From: F23-D06 sp963643165
GTDB lineage: Bacteria > Bacteroidota > Bacteroidia > Bacteroidales > WCHB1-69
Direction: 5' to 3'
DNA: 64,000 bases
NCBI GenBank assembly: GCA_963643165.1
Contig: CAVIJD010000003.1
Coordinates: forward strand, 28,745 to 92,744
The notes below the pieces were generated by a model. That model was not told the origin of the DNA, did not search any database, and worked only from the letters and a program-made list of their open reading frames with translations. The stretch's first letter is position 1; each line of letters opens with the position of its first letter. Positions 43,479-52,239 of this stretch are shown in pieces. The translations under genes and the position numbers were made by a program.

Positions 43479-44843
43479 TTATTCGGCAAAGTGGCGGTAA
43501 AATGCGATGATGGTCTCGATGCCCTTGTAGAAATGGTCGAGACGGTAATTCTCGTTGGGGGAGTGGATGGCATCCTCGCCAAGACCGAAGCCCATCAGCA
43601 CAGACTTGATGCCCAGCACCTGCTCAAAGGCAGAGATGATGGGGATGCTGCCGCCGCTGCGCATCGGAACGGGCTGCTTGCCGTAGGTGTCCATAAAGGC
43701 TGCCTCCGCTGCTTTGTATGCCGGGAGGTCAATCGGGCAACCGTAGGCTTGTCCGCCATGCAGGGGCGTCACTTTCACCTTGACGCATGCAGGGGCGTTC
43801 TGCTCAAAATAATCTTTCACCAGAACGGCAATTTTCTCGTGGTCCTGGTTGGGCACGAGTCGGCACGAAAGTTTGGCGTAAGCCTTGGATGGAAGCACCG
43901 TCTTGGAGCCTTCGCCCGTGTATCCTCCCCACATGCCGCAGAGGTCAAACGTCGGCCGTATGCCCACCTGCTCAATCTTCGTGTAGCCCTTCTCGCCGCG
44001 CAACTCACGCACGTCGAGACTTTTCTTATAGTCTGCTTCGCAATAAGGCGCCTTGTTGAGCAGTTCTCTTTCGTAGGCTGAACATTCTACCACGTCATCA
44101 TAGAAGTGCGGTATCGTGATATGGTTGTTCTCGTCCATGCACTTGGCAATCATCTCGCACAGCACATTCAGCGGGTTGGCCACAGAGCCGCCGAAAATGC
44201 CGGAGTGGAGGTCGGCGTTAGGACCGGTCACCTCAATTTCCCAATAAGAGAGGCCGCGCAGTCCTGTAGTGATCGAAGGTACGTCCGTGGCAATCATGCT
44301 GGTGTCAGAAACTAAGATGATGTCGGCCTTGACCAGGTCTTTGTTTTCGACAATCCATTTAGACAAAGCAGGAGACCCGATTTCCTCTTCGCCTTCCAGC
44401 ATAAACTTGACGTTGCAAGGAAGCGTGTTCGTTTTCAACATAGTTTCAAAGGCCTTGGCGTGCATGAAAGACTGGCCCTTGTCGTCGTCTGCGCCGCGGC
44501 ACCAGATCTTGCCGTCCTTGATTACGGGCTCAAACGGGTTGGTGTGCCACAATTCCACGGGGTCAACCGGCATCACATCGTAGTGACCATACACGAGCAC
44601 TGTTTTGGCATTGGGGTTGATGATCTTCTCGCCATAAACGATCGGGTTGCCGTCTGCCGGCATCACCTCGCACTTGTCGGCGCCGGCGGCCAGGATCAAC
44701 TCGCGCCAGCGCTCGGCACAACGCAACATGTCACCCTTATGTTCGTTCTCAGAACTGATGGACGGTATTCTGAGCAGCGTGAACAACTCTTCAAGGAATC
44801 GTTCCTTGTTCTCTTCAATGTAATTCGTAGGTTCCATATTCAT
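43479..44843 (-). CDS. M20 family dipeptidase
   Basis: A 454-aa zinc peptidase. The metal sites read GHYDVMPVDP (His, Asp), GADDDKGQ, EGEEEIGSP (catalytic and ligand Glu) and VSDTSM; the lid domain follows at about 205-360 with DLHSGIFGGSVANP. The C-terminal ligand His is in DAIHSPNEN. This is the cytosolic dipeptidase branch (PepV/CNDP-like). The second ATG at 44837 is as likely a start. A TATTTTTG box is at 44872-44879. Confidence 0.92.
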   Translation of the reverse strand: MNMEPTNYIEENKERFLEELFTLLRIPSISSENEHKGDMLRCAERWRELILAAGADKCEVMPADGNPIVYGEKIINPNAKTVLVYGHYDVMPVDPVELWHTNPFEPVIKDGKIWCRGADDDKGQSFMHAKAFETMLKTNTLPCNVKFMLEGEEEIGSPALSKWIVENKDLVKADIILVSDTSMIATDVPSITTGLRGLSYWEIEVTGPNADLHSGIFGGSVANPLNVLCEMIAKCMDENNHITIPHFYDDVVECSAYERELLNKAPYCEADYKKSLDVRELRGEKGYTKIEQVGIRPTFDLCGMWGGYTGEGSKTVLPSKAYAKLSCRLVPNQDHEKIAVLVKDYFEQNAPACVKVKVTPLHGGQAYGCPIDLPAYKAAEAAFMDTYGKQPVPMRSGGSIPIISAFEQVLGIKSVLMGFGLGEDAIHSPNENYRLDHFYKGIETIIAFYRHFAE

Positions 44844-44871
44844 TATTCTTTATAGATTAAAAATGCAGGGG

Positions 44872-44879
44872 CAAAAATA
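44872..44879 (-). promoter_or_regulatory. -7 box for the M20 dipeptidase
   Basis: Minus strand TATTTTTG, 28 nt upstream of the start at 44843. Confidence 0.5.
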
Positions 44880-44921
44880 TCAAAAGTTCGCGAAACTGCA
44901 TATCTGTCCATCGTAATTTTG

Positions 44922-44929
44922 TACTTTTG
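44922..44929 (+). promoter_or_regulatory. -7 box for the ABC-F gene
   Basis: TACTTTTG followed by CAG, about 110 nt upstream of the ATG at 45040. A leader of that length is of interest because some ABC-F genes are controlled by attenuation; I see no clear terminator hairpin in it. Confidence 0.5.
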
Positions 44930-45039
44930 CAGCCATTTCTGCCAAAAGCAGAAAATTATCCCGAAAACTGGGGTTCTCGCCTCGCATCATTTAAATATGG
45001 GCGTTTGCCTACTGTTTTCAACACACTTTAAAGAGAAAA

Positions 45040-46962
45040 ATGATCCAGATTAACAAACTATCGGTAAACTTCACGGGCGACTTTCTTTTCCACGACATCT
45101 CTTTTGTGGCTGGAGACAGAGACCGCATCGGATTAGTCGGGCACAACGGTGCCGGAAAGTCAACCTTGCTGAAAATCATCAACAGACAATTGGAGCCGGC
45201 ATCCGGCACGATGGTTATCACCACCGGCTTCCGTACCGGATATCTGCCGCAAGAGTTGGCGGAAACGTCCAGCAAGACGGTGTGGGACGAGAGCGTTTCT
45301 GCTTTTACCGAGGTCAAAAGGCTTGAGGAGAAGATGCAGCGGCTCACCGCGGAGCTCTCAGAAAGGAGCGACTACGAATCGCCGGCGTATGCTGCCATTG
45401 CCCAGCAGATTTCCGACACCAACGACCGCTATCTGCATTTGGGCGGCAATACCATCGAGGGGGAGACCGAGAAGGTGCTCCTCGGCATGGGTTTCCGGCG
45501 AACCGACTTCACCCGGCCGATGTCGGAGTTCAGCAACGGCTGGCAAATGAGGGTTTGCCTGGCCAAAATATTATTGCAGAAGCCCGAGATAGTGTTGTTG
45601 GACGAGCCCACCAACCATCTGGACATCGAGTCCATACAATGGCTGGAAGAGTATCTGGCCAACTATGACGGCTGCGTCATCCTCGTCTCGCACGACAGGG
45701 CATTCCTCGACCGCGTCACCAACCGCACCATCGAGATCACTTGCGGCAACATACAGGACTACAAATGCAGTTATACCCAATATGTGGAGCAGCGCATGGA
45801 GCGCATTGAGCATCAGCGCGGTGCTTTCGAGAACCAGCAGAAAGAGATTGCCCAGATCGAGCGGTTCATTGAACGGTTCCGTTACAAGGCCACCAAGGCG
45901 CGGCAGGTGCAAAGCCGTGTCAAGATGCTGGAAAAGATGGATCGCATCGAAATTGACGACTATGACACGTCTGCCATCGCTTTCAAGTTTCCCCCGGCGC
46001 CACATTCCGGGCGTTCTGTGGTGACCGCAAAAGGGCTCACTTTGAACTACGGAGGTCCTAATGTGCTTGAGGAGGTGGACTTCCACATCGAGCGAGGCGA
46101 GCGTGTGGCCTTTGTCGGACGCAACGGCGAGGGCAAATCTACAATGGTAAAAGCCATTGTGGGCGAGCTTGCCCCCGTGGGGGGAACATTGGAAACCGGT
46201 CATCAGGTGGTTATAGGCTATTATGCCCAAAATCAGGCCAAACTGCTGAATCCGGAAAAGACCGTGTTCGAGACTATCGATGATGTGGCCGTCGGCGACA
46301 TCCGGCCCAAAATCAGAACTATCCTCGGCAGTTTCCTCTTCGACACCGAGGCCACCGAGAAAAAGGTAAAGGTGCTCTCCGGCGGCGAAAAGGCACGCCT
46401 TGCCCTGGCCAAACTGTTGCTTTCGCCTTTCAACCTGCTCATCCTCGACGAGCCTACCAACCATCTCGACATGCCCTCCAAGGACGTGCTCAAAAACGCG
46501 TTGCTGCAATATGAGGGGAGTCTGATCTTAGTGTCGCACGACCGCGACTTTCTGCAAGGACTCTCGTCCAAGACTTACGAGTTTAAAGACCGCAAAATCC
46601 ATGGATATACGGGCGACGTGTATGATTTCTTGTCGCAACGCAAAATAGAATCGCTGAACGAACTTCAGCGCAATGCGCAAGCGATATCTGGGAAAACGGA
46701 GAAAAGCGTCCCGTCGGGGAAAGTGTCCTACGAGCAACGCAAGGAGCAGGAGGCCGCCGACCGCAAAAAGAAAAACAGGCTCAAGAAAATTGAGGGCGAG
46801 ATGGAGCAGTTGCAACAACTGGCGGATGCCATAGAACAGAAATTGTCGCAGCCCGACCTGTACGCTGCCGAAATCGCCTCGGGCGAATTGTACCGCCAAT
46901 ATGAGGACACGAAGCGGCAGTTGGGCGACAAAGAGATGGAGTGGCTGGAATTGAACGAATAA
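45040..46962 (+). CDS. ABC-F family ATPase (ribosome-associated)
   Basis: A 640-aa protein with two ABC domains and no membrane segments. Domain 1: Walker A GHNGAGKST near residue 33, a signature FSNGWQMR, Walker B VLLDEPTNHLD. A linker helix region (about 240-310) separates them. Domain 2: GRNGEGKST, LSGGEKARLALAKLL, ILDEPTNHLD. The last ~90 residues are a charged coiled coil, as in Uup-like members. ABC-F proteins act on the translating ribosome; whether this is housekeeping or antibiotic-protecting cannot be told. Confidence 0.9.
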   Translation: MIQINKLSVNFTGDFLFHDISFVAGDRDRIGLVGHNGAGKSTLLKIINRQLEPASGTMVITTGFRTGYLPQELAETSSKTVWDESVSAFTEVKRLEEKMQRLTAELSERSDYESPAYAAIAQQISDTNDRYLHLGGNTIEGETEKVLLGMGFRRTDFTRPMSEFSNGWQMRVCLAKILLQKPEIVLLDEPTNHLDIESIQWLEEYLANYDGCVILVSHDRAFLDRVTNRTIEITCGNIQDYKCSYTQYVEQRMERIEHQRGAFENQQKEIAQIERFIERFRYKATKARQVQSRVKMLEKMDRIEIDDYDTSAIAFKFPPAPHSGRSVVTAKGLTLNYGGPNVLEEVDFHIERGERVAFVGRNGEGKSTMVKAIVGELAPVGGTLETGHQVVIGYYAQNQAKLLNPEKTVFETIDDVAVGDIRPKIRTILGSFLFDTEATEKKVKVLSGGEKARLALAKLLLSPFNLLILDEPTNHLDMPSKDVLKNALLQYEGSLILVSHDRDFLQGLSSKTYEFKDRKIHGYTGDVYDFLSQRKIESLNELQRNAQAISGKTEKSVPSGKVSYEQRKEQEAADRKKKNRLKKIEGEMEQLQQLADAIEQKLSQPDLYAAEIASGELYRQYEDTKRQLGDKEMEWLELNE

Positions 46963-47010
46963 TCACCGTTGCGGCCACGCAGCATAAACGTTGCAATCAA
47001 AAAAAAGCAC

Positions 47011-47051
47011 AAAAATAAAAAGCCACATCTGACAATCAATCAAATATGGCT
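47011..47051 (-). terminator. Terminator of the tRNA operon
   Basis: Minus strand AGCCATAT ... ATGTGGCT (one G-U pair) followed by TTTTTATTTTT, about 40 nt after tRNA-Gly. It implies that the tRNA transcript ends here with no tuf gene. Confidence 0.6.
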
Positions 47052-47090
47052 ATTAAAAACTAAAACAATTAAAATTATAAAAAAAGAGTG

Positions 47091-47163
47091 AGCGGAAAAC
47101 GGGGCTCGAACCCGCCACCTACAGCTTGGAAGGCTGTCGCTCTACCAAATGAGCTACTTCCGC
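47091..47163 (-). tRNA. tRNA-Gly (UCC)
   Basis: 73 nt; acceptor GCGGAAG pairs with TTTCCGC, T-arm GCGGGTTCGAGCCCCGT, anticodon loop CTTCCAA with TCC. CCA is not encoded. Confidence 0.96.
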
Positions 47164-47178
47164 AATATGAAAAAAGAG

Positions 47179-47260
47179 TGGGAGAGGAAGGATTCGAACC
47201 TCCGAAGGCTTAGCCAGCAGATTTACAGTCTGTCCCATTTGACCGCTCTGGAACTCTCCC
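47179..47260 (-). tRNA. tRNA-Tyr (GUA)
   Basis: 82 nt with a long variable arm (class II); acceptor GGGAGAG / CTCTCCC, anticodon loop with GTA in ACTGTAAAT. CCA is not encoded. Confidence 0.96.
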
Positions 47261-47285
47261 GTTGTCTTTTCATCTTGTGCCGTAG

Positions 47286-47358
47286 AGCCGATAGAGGGAC
47301 TTGAACCCACGACCGGCTGATTACAAATCAGCTGCTCTACCAACTGAGCTATATCGGC
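47286..47358 (-). tRNA. tRNA-Thr (UGU)
   Basis: 73 nt; acceptor GCCGATA / TATCGGC, anticodon loop GATTTGTAATC with TGT. First gene of the Thr-Tyr-Gly unit on the minus strand. Confidence 0.96.
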
Positions 47359-47395
47359 ATTTAGACTGTCAAAGAACTGTCGTTGTTTGAGGTTG

Positions 47396-47425
47396 CAAAG
47401 ATAGTCTTTTTTCGATATGACGCAA
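47396..47425 (-). promoter_or_regulatory. Promoter of the tRNA operon
   Basis: Minus strand TTG (47425-47423), 19-nt spacer, TATCTTTG (47403-47396), 38 nt upstream of tRNA-Thr. Confidence 0.7.
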
Positions 47426-47682
47426 GGCTTTTGGCGCATTTTTTTTAATTTTTTTTCAATGCATTTAATGACAGTGTTTTATGGCTGATATGCTAGGAAC
47501 AACTGATGCTTTGTCTGCCACATTTCGTCCTCTTTTTTCGTCATTGACTGCCTGAATTTCGGAGCAGATGGAATGTAATGCCCCCAATGTGTATATTCTC
47601 ATCATTTACGTATGCCGAATGAAACCATCAAACTATCGCATTGTGATCCACTTTTCTGATTCTTGGTTGTCAAACAAAAGTC
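47426..47682. other. Non-coding gap upstream of the tRNA operon
   Basis: Apart from the tRNA promoter at its left edge and the terminator at its right edge, I see no ORF, RNA gene or repeat in this stretch. Confidence 0.5.
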
Positions 47683-47711
47683 AACAAAAAAAGGCTGGAA
47701 CAAATCCAGCC
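47683..47711 (-). terminator. Terminator of the T9SS type B gene
   Basis: Minus strand GGCTGGA, loop TTTGT, TCCAGCC and a T7 run, about 30 nt after the stop codon at 47740. Confidence 0.85.
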
Positions 47712-47739
47712 CTTATATAATAATATATTGTATCCCTTT

Positions 47740-50571
47740 TTATCGGATGATAGAGATGGAGCCGTTGTACTTGACAGTTTTGGCTTTGCCCTTATAATAG
47801 AACGAGTAATAATAGACCCCATCAGACAAGCCGGTGCCGTCAAAAATCTTGCTGCCGACTTCGATGGTTCCGTTGCGGGAGAACGTGTCGTAGTTTTTGG
47901 CCTCATAGACTCTTTTGCCCCAGCGGTCGAAGATGACAAGTTGGTTGTTTCTGTACTTGTCAGGGTCTTCGGGGTTGATGTCCGTGTTGAGGTTTTCGAT
48001 TGCGAACACATCGTTATAGCCGTCGCCGTTCGGTGTTATGACGTTGGGGAAAACGAGGTCTTGTTCAATGACGACGGTGTGGACAATCTCGTCGGAGCAG
48101 CCGGCGCCCGTTTCGATGGTGAGTTTCACGTCATAGTCGCCCCATTGAGCAAAGGTATGGGTGGGTGAAACGGTGGTGGAGTCAACTTCGCCGTCATTGA
48201 AGTCCCAGTGGAAACTGGTTGATCCGTCGGTCAAGAGCGTAGAGTCGGCATAGTTGTGGAAATAGACCTGTCCGTTGTTCTCGCCCATCAGGGAAATCTC
48301 GGGGTCTGGGGTAAACTCAGCAATCGGCTGGGCGTGGACGGTGAGGTATTTCCAGCGTATCAGCGTGTCGGTACAGCCGTCTTTTGTCGTGGCGTTGAGG
48401 CAGACAGAATAGGTGCCGGGCTCATCAATCTTGAACGTGGGTTCACGTTGTGTGGAACTGAGGATAGTGAGGGCATTCTCGTCCAGTATCCACCACTCAT
48501 ATTGGGCGTCGAGCGGGGTGGAGTTGTTCGTGAACTTCACCGTGAGCGGTGCGCAGCCCTCCAAAGAACTTGACGTGTAGTCGAACTGCGGAATCTCGTT
48601 GATGATGACATTGATGGTGTCTGACCCGCGGCAGGTGAGGCTGCCGTCTTCGTTGCTGGTGGCCACCTGCACGCTGTATTGTCCGGCACTGATCACTTCA
48701 ATGTCCTCGGTGCGGTCGCCTGTGTTCCACAGATAAGTGGTGTTGGGCTCTGAATAGTTGGACTTGAGGATCATCTCATCGCCGTAGCAGAAGTTGACAT
48801 CCTCGCCCAGTTCGGGTTTCGGCGACTGCACCACCACGATAGTCATAGTGGTGTCGTAGTTGCAATTCAGGTTGTCAATCACGCGTGCCGTATAGTTGAT
48901 GGCGCCGGATTGGGTGGGGACTGCGATGTTGCCCTCGCTGCCCAGTCCGATGAGCAAGGCGGTGTCAACCGTCACGTCGTATGACCAGTTTTGCGGCACC
49001 AAGGCAGGGTTCAAGGCAAGTTCCCAGCCGCACACATAGCCGTTGTCTGAAGACCAGCCGTCCATAACCTCGATGGACCAGGTGCCGTTCAGGGGGCAGT
49101 TCTGAAGGCTGGAGTAGAAGTTGTCGTCCGGGTGATAAACATTGGTCATCATGCGGGTGTTCGTGGAATCGACGTAGTTGCCGTTGATGTGGTTGCAGTT
49201 CTCATAAACGTAGCTGTTGCCGCAGGCGTAACTGTAACCTTGCGTGGTGTTGTTTGACCAGCAGTAGTTCCAGCAGGTGCCCATCGTGTTCTGGTTGGGG
49301 TCGCACTTGTCGGAGCCGTCGGGTTCGTAGTATTGGCCAAAGTAGGCATACGAAGAGCCGGAGGCGTTCCAGCCGCGGGCGCTTTGTGGAATCTGGCTCG
49401 AGCATTGTGCCGAACCAGACCCAGACCATTTCATGATGGAGGAGTATTGTCCGTTGGGGCAGATGAGCCTAATCCAGATGTCGCCTATATAGGAATGTTC
49501 AATCGAGAGTTGAACATAGAATATGTCGTTCACGGACGTGATTTTCGCATTCGGGGAGAAAGCGGTGAAGGTGACGGGGGAGAGGTAGGAGCACGAACCG
49601 TTGCAGGGGATACCGTCAGGAAGGAAGATGGTGTCGGCCACGGCCAGTGTGGTCAGTTGTTCGTGTTTGATAGTATCAACTTGGATGTGGGAAGACTCGT
49701 CGTAGCCGTAGGTGAGGTCGATCGTGTCGCCCGTGCAGACATCCGGGAAGCCCACCAGCTCGCGGACGGGGTTGGAGGAGGTGCGCACGCGGAAGGTGCG
49801 GCGGTTGGTCGATTCGCACTCGAGTTGGTCTTTGATCAGCAGCGAAACGTCATATCCGCGTCCCTCGGGGAAGGTGTAGTCGAGCGTAGTCATGCCCAGA
49901 CTGTCGAACGTTTCCACGCCGAGGTCCCACACAAAGGTGCAGGTCGCGTCGCTCTGCGTGTAGTTCACGTTGTTGTCGGGATACATGCCGCGTGCCACGA
50001 GGTGGACCGCCTCGCCGGGGCAGACATCGAGGTAATAGTAGCCGTCTGACTGCAGGACGGGGATCTTGTTGGAGTGTACACGGTCGAAGGCGATGTTGAT
50101 GCGCTGGCAGAGTTTGGTGCAGGAGGTGTTGATCTCGAAGCCGCCGCCCTCATTGGCGCCGTCGGTCTTGAAACGCAAGGTGATGTCGCCCGAGAGGTTG
50201 CGCATAGTGGCGGCAAAGGAGATGGTAGAAGTGCCGTATTCCGTTATCAGGCTGTCGTTGAGCGCGGCCAGCAGCATCGAGTCCACCACATTGGGGCCGT
50301 CATAGATGAACAGTGTGTCGGAGGGGTGGACGTTGAAATGGTTCAGGTTGATGGTGACTTGCACGGCCGTCTGTGCCGGGTCTGACGAGTTGGAATGGAT
50401 GGTCAGCCGGTCGTCGCGGTTCGGGGTGTAGTTGCCGTTTTCGCCGCCGCTGTCGAAGACAGTCAGGGCGCATCCCGACTGCGGGCTGGTGGCGGACCCT
50501 AAGATGAGCGTTTGGGCATTGGCGAAAGCCAATCCGCATACGAACAGAAAAAATAGAGTTATCTTTTTCAT
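47740..50571 (-). CDS. Large CUB/P-domain/PKD surface protein with T9SS type B sorting domain
   Basis: A 943-aa secreted protein: signal peptide (ends FANAQ), CUB-like domain about 25-155 (DTLFIYDGPN, LRFKTDGANEGGGFEI), a region of Ig/PKD type, a proprotein-convertase P-domain about 340-545 (FYVQLSIEHSYIGDIWIRLICPNG ... GTWSIEVMDGW) containing a Cys-rich insertion about 410-490, two PKD domains about 650-850 (HWDFNDGEVDSTTVSPTHTF), and the gliding-motility-associated C-terminal domain (ITPNGDGYNDVF, LVIFDRWGKRVYE, GVYYYSFYY). It is probably surface-exposed adhesin-like. The small secreted-protein gene upstream is likely cotranscribed. Confidence 0.88.
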   Translation of the reverse strand: MKKITLFFLFVCGLAFANAQTLILGSATSPQSGCALTVFDSGGENGNYTPNRDDRLTIHSNSSDPAQTAVQVTINLNHFNVHPSDTLFIYDGPNVVDSMLLAALNDSLITEYGTSTISFAATMRNLSGDITLRFKTDGANEGGGFEINTSCTKLCQRINIAFDRVHSNKIPVLQSDGYYYLDVCPGEAVHLVARGMYPDNNVNYTQSDATCTFVWDLGVETFDSLGMTTLDYTFPEGRGYDVSLLIKDQLECESTNRRTFRVRTSSNPVRELVGFPDVCTGDTIDLTYGYDESSHIQVDTIKHEQLTTLAVADTIFLPDGIPCNGSCSYLSPVTFTAFSPNAKITSVNDIFYVQLSIEHSYIGDIWIRLICPNGQYSSIMKWSGSGSAQCSSQIPQSARGWNASGSSYAYFGQYYEPDGSDKCDPNQNTMGTCWNYCWSNNTTQGYSYACGNSYVYENCNHINGNYVDSTNTRMMTNVYHPDDNFYSSLQNCPLNGTWSIEVMDGWSSDNGYVCGWELALNPALVPQNWSYDVTVDTALLIGLGSEGNIAVPTQSGAINYTARVIDNLNCNYDTTMTIVVVQSPKPELGEDVNFCYGDEMILKSNYSEPNTTYLWNTGDRTEDIEVISAGQYSVQVATSNEDGSLTCRGSDTINVIINEIPQFDYTSSSLEGCAPLTVKFTNNSTPLDAQYEWWILDENALTILSSTQREPTFKIDEPGTYSVCLNATTKDGCTDTLIRWKYLTVHAQPIAEFTPDPEISLMGENNGQVYFHNYADSTLLTDGSTSFHWDFNDGEVDSTTVSPTHTFAQWGDYDVKLTIETGAGCSDEIVHTVVIEQDLVFPNVITPNGDGYNDVFAIENLNTDINPEDPDKYRNNQLVIFDRWGKRVYEAKNYDTFSRNGTIEVGSKIFDGTGLSDGVYYYSFYYKGKAKTVKYNGSISIIR

Positions 50572-50647
50572 ATCTGTGTTATTTTCTTTTGCTGTTTTTG
50601 ACTCCTCTGGCAGATGTTCAACGCGGTAGCGTCAAAATCTTGCCGTG

Positions 50648-51097
50648 TTAAAAGACATATTCTTTGAGGTTTGCCTCCTCGGCGGCTTCGTACGCATTCT
50701 TGGGGAGAATCAGAATGTAGAATCCCGGCGTGCTGAGCGGGACCACATTCGTCCTGGTCTCATCCTGCGGGAAGTCGTACAAGTTGTAATTGATGAAGCC
50801 CGAACTGATAATCTCCGCCTCGTCGGGGGTCACGCCCTGCTTGGCGTAAGTGTCCAGACTTTGGAGCATGTTGACATCCCCGTCGTATTTGGTGGCAACA
50901 CGTACCATATTGGTGAGCCGGTAATTGAGCCTGAAAAGGCGGGCGAAGTCGTTGTTGTACATATCCTCGATGTCTTGAGGTGAAAACTGTTCGTACATCC
51001 GTTGGTTCAGCACGAAGTCGCTTTTCGGCTTGCTTCGCTGTGCAAAACTGGCGAACACGAAAGCGGTCATCAATACGGTCAAGAAAATTCTCTTCAT
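50648..51097 (-). CDS. Small secreted protein upstream of the T9SS type B gene
   Basis: A 149-aa protein with a signal peptide (ends ASFAQ). The mature part is mostly helical with FSPQDIEDMYNNDFARLFRLNYRL and a C-terminal FYILILPKNAYEAA strand-helix. No family recognised. It precedes the 943-aa surface protein by 76 bp on the same strand, with a TATCTTTG box upstream, so the two may act together. Confidence 0.7.
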   Translation of the reverse strand: MKRIFLTVLMTAFVFASFAQRSKPKSDFVLNQRMYEQFSPQDIEDMYNNDFARLFRLNYRLTNMVRVATKYDGDVNMLQSLDTYAKQGVTPDEAEIISSGFINYNLYDFPQDETRTNVVPLSTPGFYILILPKNAYEAAEEANLKEYVF

Positions 51098-51123
51098 AAT
51101 ACTATTATTTTTTTATAAGCGTG

Positions 51124-51131
51124 CAAAGATA
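51124..51131 (-). promoter_or_regulatory. -7 box for the secreted-protein/T9SS unit
   Basis: Minus strand TATCTTTG, 26 nt upstream of the ATG at 51097. Confidence 0.45.
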
Positions 51132-51301
51132 GTAAAATATCGTTTGTCGGACACTCCTGCGCATCCATATTTTTAAGTCGTGAAGGATGGCGCAGTTGTT
51201 ACAGGGCCGCGACCTTTTTTTTCAACCCTGATGAAGGGGAAGGACACGGCCAGCAAAAAAAATAAACTGCACGGACGTGACGGGTGTATTGAAAAAAAGC
51301 G

Positions 51302-51309
51302 TATCTTTG
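51302..51309 (+). promoter_or_regulatory. -7 box of the rpmD operon
   Basis: TATCTTTG followed by CACAC. It is about 225 nt before rpmD, leaving a long leader. The nearest TTG (51289-51291) is only 10 nt upstream, so the -33 part is not convincing. Confidence 0.5.
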
Positions 51310-51319
51310 CACACTTTTT

Positions 51320-51486
51320 GAAGTGAAAAGCCGCAAGAGGGCGAGAAGAGAGGGGATGATGCTTGCAACTATTTGATTTTCACGGACTGTAATACAAGAG
51401 ACGGGCAGATTGGGAGAGGGTGAAATTATAGTTTGAATGGTTCGGTAGTTGCACTTTTGCTTCAGAAGTGCGCTATTTTTTTATTA
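51320..51486 (+). promoter_or_regulatory. Structured leader with terminator hairpin before rpmD
   Basis: Nested pairing: GTGAAAA (51323-51329) with TTTTCAC (51377-51383) and inside it GCAAG (51333-51337) with CTTGC (51362-51366). At 51446-51475 a hairpin with core GCACTT / AAGTGC is followed by a seven-T run, an intrinsic terminator or attenuator 50 nt before the rpmD ATG. Either a ribosomal-protein-type attenuated leader or a separate small RNA of about 170 nt. No known RNA family recognised. Confidence 0.6.
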
Positions 51487-51534
51487 GGAAAAGATAAAAT
51501 GAATTAATAACAACAATTAAATTAAATTGTAGGG

Positions 51535-51714
51535 ATGAAAAAGATTAAAATTACGCAGGTAAGAAGTGCAGTTGACAGACCTGCCCGTCAGAAAAGGTCA
51601 TTGCAGTCATTGGGATTGCGCAAAATGCATCAAACGGTAGAGCATGAGGCCACTCCTCAAATTTTGGGTATTGTCGATGCGGTCAAGCATCTGGTATCCG
51701 TTGAAGAATTATAA
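51535..51714 (+). CDS. rpmD: 50S ribosomal protein L30
   Basis: A 59-aa L30: MKKIKITQVRSAVDRPARQKRSLQSLGLRK, with the rest matching the usual KMHQTVEHEATPQILGIVDAVKHLV pattern. It normally follows rpsE; here it is the first gene of its operon. The gene is short and easily missed. Confidence 0.95.
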   Translation: MKKIKITQVRSAVDRPARQKRSLQSLGLRKMHQTVEHEATPQILGIVDAVKHLVSVEEL

Positions 51715-51750
51715 AGAAAAACAATAACAGATTTTGAAATTTACGACAAG

Positions 51751-52215
51751 ATGGAATTACACAACTTAAAACCAGCAGCAAATTCAACGAAAAGCGAAAG
51801 AAGAATCGGTAGAGGACAAGGTTCAGGCAAGGGTGGTACTTCTACGCGCGGCAACAAGGGTGCCCAGGCACGTTCCGGTTACAGCCGCAAGATCGGTTTT
51901 GAAGGTGGCCAGATGCCTATATACAGAATTCTGCCCAAAAGGGGATTCAAGAACATCAACCGTGTGGAATACAATGCCGTCAACGTTAGCGCATTGCAGA
52001 AGCTGGCTGAAAAGAACGTCACGGACATCGACAAAGACGTTCTGGTTGCAAACGGTCTGGTCCGGAAAAACGACCTCGTGGCAATCCTCGCCAAGGGCGA
52101 ACTGACGGCTAAGGTCAATGTTAAGGCTGACAAATTTTCCGCGAAGGCAAAGGAAATGATTGAAAAAGCCGGCGGAAGCGCAGTGCTTACCAGAGAACCC
52201 GCACAGGCCGAGTAG
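51751..52215 (+). CDS. rplO: 50S ribosomal protein L15
   Basis: A 154-aa L15: MELHNLKPAANSTKSERRIGRGQGSGKGGTS start, GFEGGQMPIYRILPKRGFKN middle, and a C-terminal KAGGSAVL segment. 36 bp after rpmD and 24 bp before secY, the usual order. Confidence 0.97.
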   Translation: MELHNLKPAANSTKSERRIGRGQGSGKGGTSTRGNKGAQARSGYSRKIGFEGGQMPIYRILPKRGFKNINRVEYNAVNVSALQKLAEKNVTDIDKDVLVANGLVRKNDLVAILAKGELTAKVNVKADKFSAKAKEMIEKAGGSAVLTREPAQAE

Positions 52216-52239
52216 TTTTTAACTTAACCGAATTCTCAG

